From: Planctomycetota bacterium
GTDB lineage: Bacteria > Planctomycetota > Planctomycetia > Pirellulales > Pirellulaceae
Direction: 5' to 3'
Length of the DNA: 34,060 bases
Assembly: GCA_026692885.1 (NCBI GenBank)
Contig: JAPLNJ010000916.1
Coordinates: 1 to 34,060, forward strand
How positions within the stretch are numbered: position 1 is the first letter of the stretch; every line of letters begins with the position of its first letter. Positions 30,276 to 34,060 of the stretch are shown here, one piece after another. The translations under genes and the position numbers were made by a program. The notes beneath the pieces were generated by a model, which worked only from the letters and a program-made list of their open reading frames with translations, made no database searches and was not told where the DNA came from.

Positions 30276-32456
30276 CTATTCGTAGCGCAGGGCCTCGATC
30301 GGGTCCAAGCGGGAGGCTTTCCAGGCCGGATAGAAACCGAACACAATGCCCACCGTGCCCGAGACGGCTACGGCCGCGATCATCGCGAACAGCGAGGGGC
30401 CGGTGGGCCAGTGCAGGATCGACCGCACCAGGATCGAGGCCCCGCGACCCAGCAGGATCCCCAGCGTCCCGCCCAGCAGGCACAGCACCACGACCTCGAC
30501 CAGGAACTGCCGCAGGATGTGATGATTCCGGGCACCGACCGCCGCCCGCAGGCCGATCTCCCGCGTCCGCTCGGTCACGGATACCAGCATGATGTTCATG
30601 ATCCCCACCCCGCCCACGACCAGCGAGATCAACGCGACCACCAGCAGCAGGGCCGTCATTAACTGTGAAGTGGAGGCCAGGGCCTGACTCGTCTCGGTCA
30701 TGTCGGTGACGTGAAAATCGTCGGCTTGGTCGGGACGCAGACGGTGCCGCTCGCGTAGCAGATCGGCAATCTCCTCCATGGCCTGGTTGAGTTCCTGGGC
30801 GGAAGCGGCTTTCGCGTAGATGTGATCCACGTTGCCAAAACGGACCAACTGGGGCGTGTTGGCCAATTGGCTGGCCGAACGGGCCGAGTACAGTGGCGAG
30901 GCACCTGGGTGCAGCTTACTCAGGGTGTTGACTTGATTGGTCGCGCCGGAGGAGGCCGCAGCGCTCGCGCCGGGATTCGCAAGGACGGTGCCACTCACCC
31001 GGTACTTGAGGGTTGTCCAGGGTGCCAACACGATGTCGTCCTGGTCGGTGCCCATCATGTTCGCCCCCTTGCGGCTCAGTACGCCGATCACTCGGAACGG
31101 TACGTTCTGAATGCGGAGCTCCTTGCCGATCGGCGATTCGTCCTGAAACAGTTCGCGGCGCAGGGTCTCGCCCACCACACACACTTTGCTGGCGTTGCGC
31201 ACGTCGTGCTCGGTAAACATCTCCCCCTCGGAGAAGTCCTCCCAGTCGCGGACCGTCAGGAACGAGGGCGTCGTGCCGCTGATCTGCATCGGGATCCAGT
31301 TGCGGTTTCCGTAGACAATCTGTCCTCGGGCCCGGACCAACGGCGCCACCTCCGCGACGGAGGGGCACTGGTGGAGGATCTCGTCGGCGTCCTGCGGAGA
31401 AAGCGTCACCCCGCTACCCGCGCCCTGGCTCACCCCGCCGCTGGCAGCCGCGCCGGAATGGATCATGACCGTGTTGGCGCCCATGCTGGCCAGCGTCTGC
31501 TGGATGGCGGCCTTCGAACCCTCGCCGATTTCCAGCATGGCGATCACGGCGCTGACGCCGATGATCAATCCCAGGGCGGTCAAGGCCGACCGCAGTTTGT
31601 TCCGCCGCAAGGCATGTAAGGCCGTGTGGAGGGTCCGCGGGAAGAGCGCGGCCAGCACCCCGCCATGGGGCTTAGGCGAGGCGTCGCCGTACAACGAGTT
31701 GGGACGGACGGCGTGATCCAGCGCCGACGGGAGCGCGTCCGCAGCAGATTTGACCCACGCGACGTCGGGGACCAGCCCTGCGTCGTCCTCGATGCGCCCA
31801 TCGCGCATGTGGATTGTGCGATGCGCATACGCGGCGACCTTGGGATCGTGCGTTACCAGGATCACGGTGATCCCTTCGGCATTGAGTTGCTGGAACATCC
31901 GCAGGATCTCGACGCTCGTGTGCGAGTCGAGGTTGCCCGTCGGCTCATCGGCCAGCACGAGCAGCGGCCGGTTGTCCAGCGCGCGCGCGCTGGCCAACCG
32001 CTGCTGCTGTCCCCCCGACATCTGGGAGGGTTCATGGTTCAGGCGGTCGGCCAGTCCCACGCGGTCCAGCAGGAGCTGGGCGAGCCCATGTGCTTCCCCG
32101 GACGCAGGCCGGCGTAGGGCATAGTCCAGCGGCATCAGCACGTTCTGGAGGGCCGTGGTCCGCGGCAGGAGGTTGAAGTTTTGGAACACAAAGCCAAGCT
32201 GCTGCGTGCGGACCAAGGCTCGTTGGTTCGGCGATAGTCCACGCATGTCCCGGCCAGCGAACCAGTACCCGCCCGAGCTCGGCCGGTCCAGGCAGCCGAG
32301 AATGTTCATCAGGGTGGTCTTGCCGGAACCCGAGGCGCCCATCAGCGCGACCATCTCGCCGCAGGCGATCGAGAGCGACACACCCTGGAGCACGGGCACG
32401 TCGACCTCGCCCAGGTGGTAGGTCTTGTGGAGGTCTTCGAGTCGGATTAGTTCCAT
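30276..32456 (-). CDS. macB: MacB-like ABC exporter (fused ATPase and permease)
   Basis: This 726-residue protein is an ABC ATPase fused to a FtsX-like permease. Walker A is GASGSGKTT (40-48), the signature MSGGQ (146-150) and Walker B LLVLADEP (165-172), followed by HD in VTHD. Then comes a first membrane helix near residue 300 (ALTALGLIIGVSAVIAM), a periplasmic MacB domain (about 320-590) and three C-terminal membrane helices, with MNIMLVSVTERTREIGLR between. MacB exports macrolides, peptides or lipoproteins together with a MacA adaptor. No MacA/HlyD gene is beside it here. ATG 32456 is chosen because AGGAAAC lies upstream and the family starts there; the upstream GTG extension is not used. 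Substrate is unknown. Confidence 0.9.
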   Translation of the reverse strand: MELIRLEDLHKTYHLGEVDVPVLQGVSLSIACGEMVALMGASGSGKTTLMNILGCLDRPSSGGYWFAGRDMRGLSPNQRALVRTQQLGFVFQNFNLLPRTTALQNVLMPLDYALRRPASGEAHGLAQLLLDRVGLADRLNHEPSQMSGGQQQRLASARALDNRPLLVLADEPTGNLDSHTSVEILRMFQQLNAEGITVILVTHDPKVAAYAHRTIHMRDGRIEDDAGLVPDVAWVKSAADALPSALDHAVRPNSLYGDASPKPHGGVLAALFPRTLHTALHALRRNKLRSALTALGLIIGVSAVIAMLEIGEGSKAAIQQTLASMGANTVMIHSGAAASGGVSQGAGSGVTLSPQDADEILHQCPSVAEVAPLVRARGQIVYGNRNWIPMQISGTTPSFLTVRDWEDFSEGEMFTEHDVRNASKVCVVGETLRRELFQDESPIGKELRIQNVPFRVIGVLSRKGANMMGTDQDDIVLAPWTTLKYRVSGTVLANPGASAAASSGATNQVNTLSKLHPGASPLYSARSASQLANTPQLVRFGNVDHIYAKAASAQELNQAMEEIADLLRERHRLRPDQADDFHVTDMTETSQALASTSQLMTALLLVVALISLVVGGVGIMNIMLVSVTERTREIGLRAAVGARNHHILRQFLVEVVVLCLLGGTLGILLGRGASILVRSILHWPTGPSLFAMIAAVAVSGTVGIVFGFYPAWKASRLDPIEALRYE

Positions 32457-32844
32457 CGTTCGTTTCCTGCGGGTGGCGGGCGGCACACCAGGACGGGCCC
32501 CTTAAAAACCTAACTTTGACCGGCAGGCAACGGACCTGGCCCAACGGCAATGAATTCTTTCGCCAATCGCATGGATGGCAGAGCCAGAGCACGGATTTCT
32601 TTCTGGTTAGGTTTCTATCCGTGCTCTGGCTTGCTAGCCGTGCGAATGACAAAACATGGAAGGAGCAGTATAGTCCATCATCAACTTATCAACACTCACC
32701 TTCGTGGTCAGCACGAATCAGCGCAAGGAAGCGGGATCTTGTATTGACCAACCGCGGGGGCTACGATTCTGGTGAAGCTGGTGACCAAGAACGATTCCCG
32801 ACCCTAGTGCCTTTGCTCACATCCCTTGCCAGGAGACCCGCAGC
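32457..32844. other. Divergent intergenic region with one hairpin
   Basis: This lies between the divergent MacB-like and isomerase genes. No gene is supported. It contains the 32582-32631 hairpin. Confidence 0.5.
32582..32631. repeat. Perfect 15-base inverted repeat in the divergent promoter region
   Basis: AGCCAGAGCACGGAT (32582-32596) pairs perfectly with ATCCGTGCTCTGGCT (32617-32631) with a 20-base spacer. It may be a dispersed repeat or an operator between two divergent genes. Confidence 0.7.
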
Positions 32845-33717
32845 ATGAAAATCGGCTTTCACACCGACGCGTTCAACTCTGCCTACTGGAACTTCGAGAA
32901 ATGCGTCCAGTGGGCTCACGATCACGATGTGCACTTCATCGAATGCGGCCTGATCGACGGGGTCAGTTGGATTCATGGTCTGGGCTACCAGCCTCACGTG
33001 GCCCTGCACGAAGACCCCTTGTTGCTCCGCAAAAAAATGGAGCGTTACGGCGTGCGTTTTTCGCAGGTCGACGCGGCCTATCCGCTGTCCGGCAAAGACG
33101 GCCCGCTGTACGGCGTGCCCTATGTGCTGCGGTCCCTGCAGTGGGCCAAACTCGCTGGCTGCGAGCGCATCGCCACGACCGACGGCTTGCACAAACCGGA
33201 AGGGCTGAACGACGTCCAAGCCCTGGAACTGATGAAACGCAGCTACGAGCAGATCATCGAAGTCGCCACCGCCTACGAGATCACGATCAACATCGAGGTG
33301 CATGGTTACTTCACGACCAACCCGGACCTGATGGCCAAGATGCTGGAGTTCTGCGACAGTCCGTACCTGCGGATGAACCTGGACACCGGCAACACGTTCA
33401 TCGCCGGCCAGGACCCCGTCGCCTTCTGCAAACGGTTTGTGAACAAGGTCACACACGTGCACGTGAAAGACGTCAGCGGTTCGCTGGCGGCGGCCGTGCG
33501 CGGCGAGCAGACCGGCATTGCGGTCAGTCACTGTGCGCTGGGCGACGGCGTCAACGCCACCAACATTTGCCAGTGCCTGGCGATCCTCCGCGATCAGGGC
33601 TTTCGAGGCACGCTGAGCATGGAATGCGAAGGGGCCGGTGGTCCGCTGCTCGAAAAGTCGCTCAAGTGGCTGCGCGCCACGCTCGGCGAGTTGAAAATCC
33701 CCGAAGAAAGATCGTAA
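32845..33717 (+). CDS. Sugar phosphate isomerase/epimerase family TIM-barrel protein
   Basis: The 290-residue cytoplasmic protein MKIGFHTDAFNSAYWNFEKC has the AP-endonuclease-2/xylose-isomerase-like TIM-barrel fold. Conserved elements include FIECGLIDG, INIEVHGYF, RMNLDTGNTF and VHVKDVSG, and it ends the barrel with GTLSMECEG. The Glu, Asp, His and Glu in these motifs are the usual metal ligands. Members isomerise or epimerise sugars or keto-acids, or act in inositol catabolism. The substrate cannot be told. The RBS AGGAG is 9 bases upstream of the ATG. A second family member follows 30 bases later on the same strand, so they may form an operon for sugar catabolism. Confidence 0.88.
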   Translation: MKIGFHTDAFNSAYWNFEKCVQWAHDHDVHFIECGLIDGVSWIHGLGYQPHVALHEDPLLLRKKMERYGVRFSQVDAAYPLSGKDGPLYGVPYVLRSLQWAKLAGCERIATTDGLHKPEGLNDVQALELMKRSYEQIIEVATAYEITINIEVHGYFTTNPDLMAKMLEFCDSPYLRMNLDTGNTFIAGQDPVAFCKRFVNKVTHVHVKDVSGSLAAAVRGEQTGIAVSHCALGDGVNATNICQCLAILRDQGFRGTLSMECEGAGGPLLEKSLKWLRATLGELKIPEERS

Positions 33718-33747
33718 ACTCCTTCCTTCATCCGATGAGGTGTTCCC

Positions 33748-34060
33748 GTGATTCATGCTCAGCTTACGCGTCGCGAAGCGTTGGCCGCTGGGGCGGCCTT
33801 GGTTCTGACTACTGCCTTTCGAGCCCTGGCGGCCGATGACAAACGGCTGTTCAAGATCAGTGCCTGCGACTGGTCGCTGGGCCAGGCCCAGCAACCGGCC
33901 GCCTTGGACGTCGCCAAGGAGGTCGGCATCGACGGCGTGCAGGTCAGCATCGGTGAACCCGGCCCGCGGTACGATTTGCGCAAGCCCGAAGTCCGCCAAG
34001 AATACGTGGAGAAATGCCGGCAGACCGGCGTCCAGATCTCCTCGTTGGCGATGGGCGTCC
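33748..34060 (+). CDS. Tat-exported sugar phosphate isomerase/epimerase-like protein, partial
   Basis: The 104-residue start of a protein cut by the window edge begins at GTG 33748 with GAGG 8 bases upstream. The N-terminus LTRREALAAGAALVLTTAFR is a Tat signal (R-R followed by a hydrophobic segment), with cleavage near ALAADD. The mature part ISACDWSLGQ, VAKEVGIDGVQVSIG and VEKCRQTGVQISSLAMGV matches secreted TIM-barrel isomerase-like proteins common in planctomycetes, usually found with other sugar-handling genes. It follows the previous isomerase by 30 bases. The rest lies beyond the window, so metal ligands cannot be checked. Confidence 0.85.
   Translation, partial: MIHAQLTRREALAAGAALVLTTAFRALAADDKRLFKISACDWSLGQAQQPAALDVAKEVGIDGVQVSIGEPGPRYDLRKPEVRQEYVEKCRQTGVQISSLAMGV

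Overview
The window looks like a chromosomal segment from a planctomycete, probably of the Pirellulales type. The evidence is a very large surface protein whose N-terminus carries the LEPR-x-LL sorting motif, a DUF1598-type secreted protein with a Gly/Asn-rich linker, a C-x-P-x-R sulfatase with a HEAT-like tail, a two-domain U32 peptidase, a HisA/HisF-like protein of the kind linked to tetrahydromethanopterin C1 metabolism, Tat-exported sugar-isomerase-like proteins, and many palindromic repeats between genes. All assignments come from reading motifs; no database search was run.

Layout. 1-1240 is a graveyard of insertion-sequence remnants (an IS1380-like piece and an IS4-like piece). 1628-5798 holds two minus-strand genes (DUF1598 protein, U32 peptidase) separated by two strong palindromes. 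5835-9654 is a plus-strand run: HisA-like protein, an FAD/4Fe-4S oxidoreductase that seems to have lost an internal segment, and MoaD. 9964-11337 is an NtrC-class sigma54 activator on the minus strand, divergent from an 1801-residue LEPR surface protein (11891-17296). 17589-20000 carries a small conserved protein and a sulfatase on the minus strand. 20384-29170 is a signalling block of three hybrid histidine kinases on the plus strand; the last two overlap by ATGA and the first and third are close paralogues. 29342-29936 is a pair of small unknown minus-strand genes. 30276-32456 is a MacB-like ABC exporter without an adjacent MacA. 32845 to the end holds two sugar phosphate isomerase/epimerase-like genes, the second cut by the window edge.

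The most interesting structure is a family of short MITE-like elements sharing the terminal sequence CTAGTGCGTCTTCAAGGCT (copies at 9651-9782, 20118-20252 and 23767-23857). One copy sits exactly where the first hybrid kinase stops, and its paralogue shows that a C-terminal Hpt domain has been lost there. In three genes (moaD, the kinase and the sulfatase) the stop codon lies inside a repeat. No CRISPR array, tRNA, rRNA or prophage was seen, and no complete new defence or biosynthetic system can be supported from the sequence.
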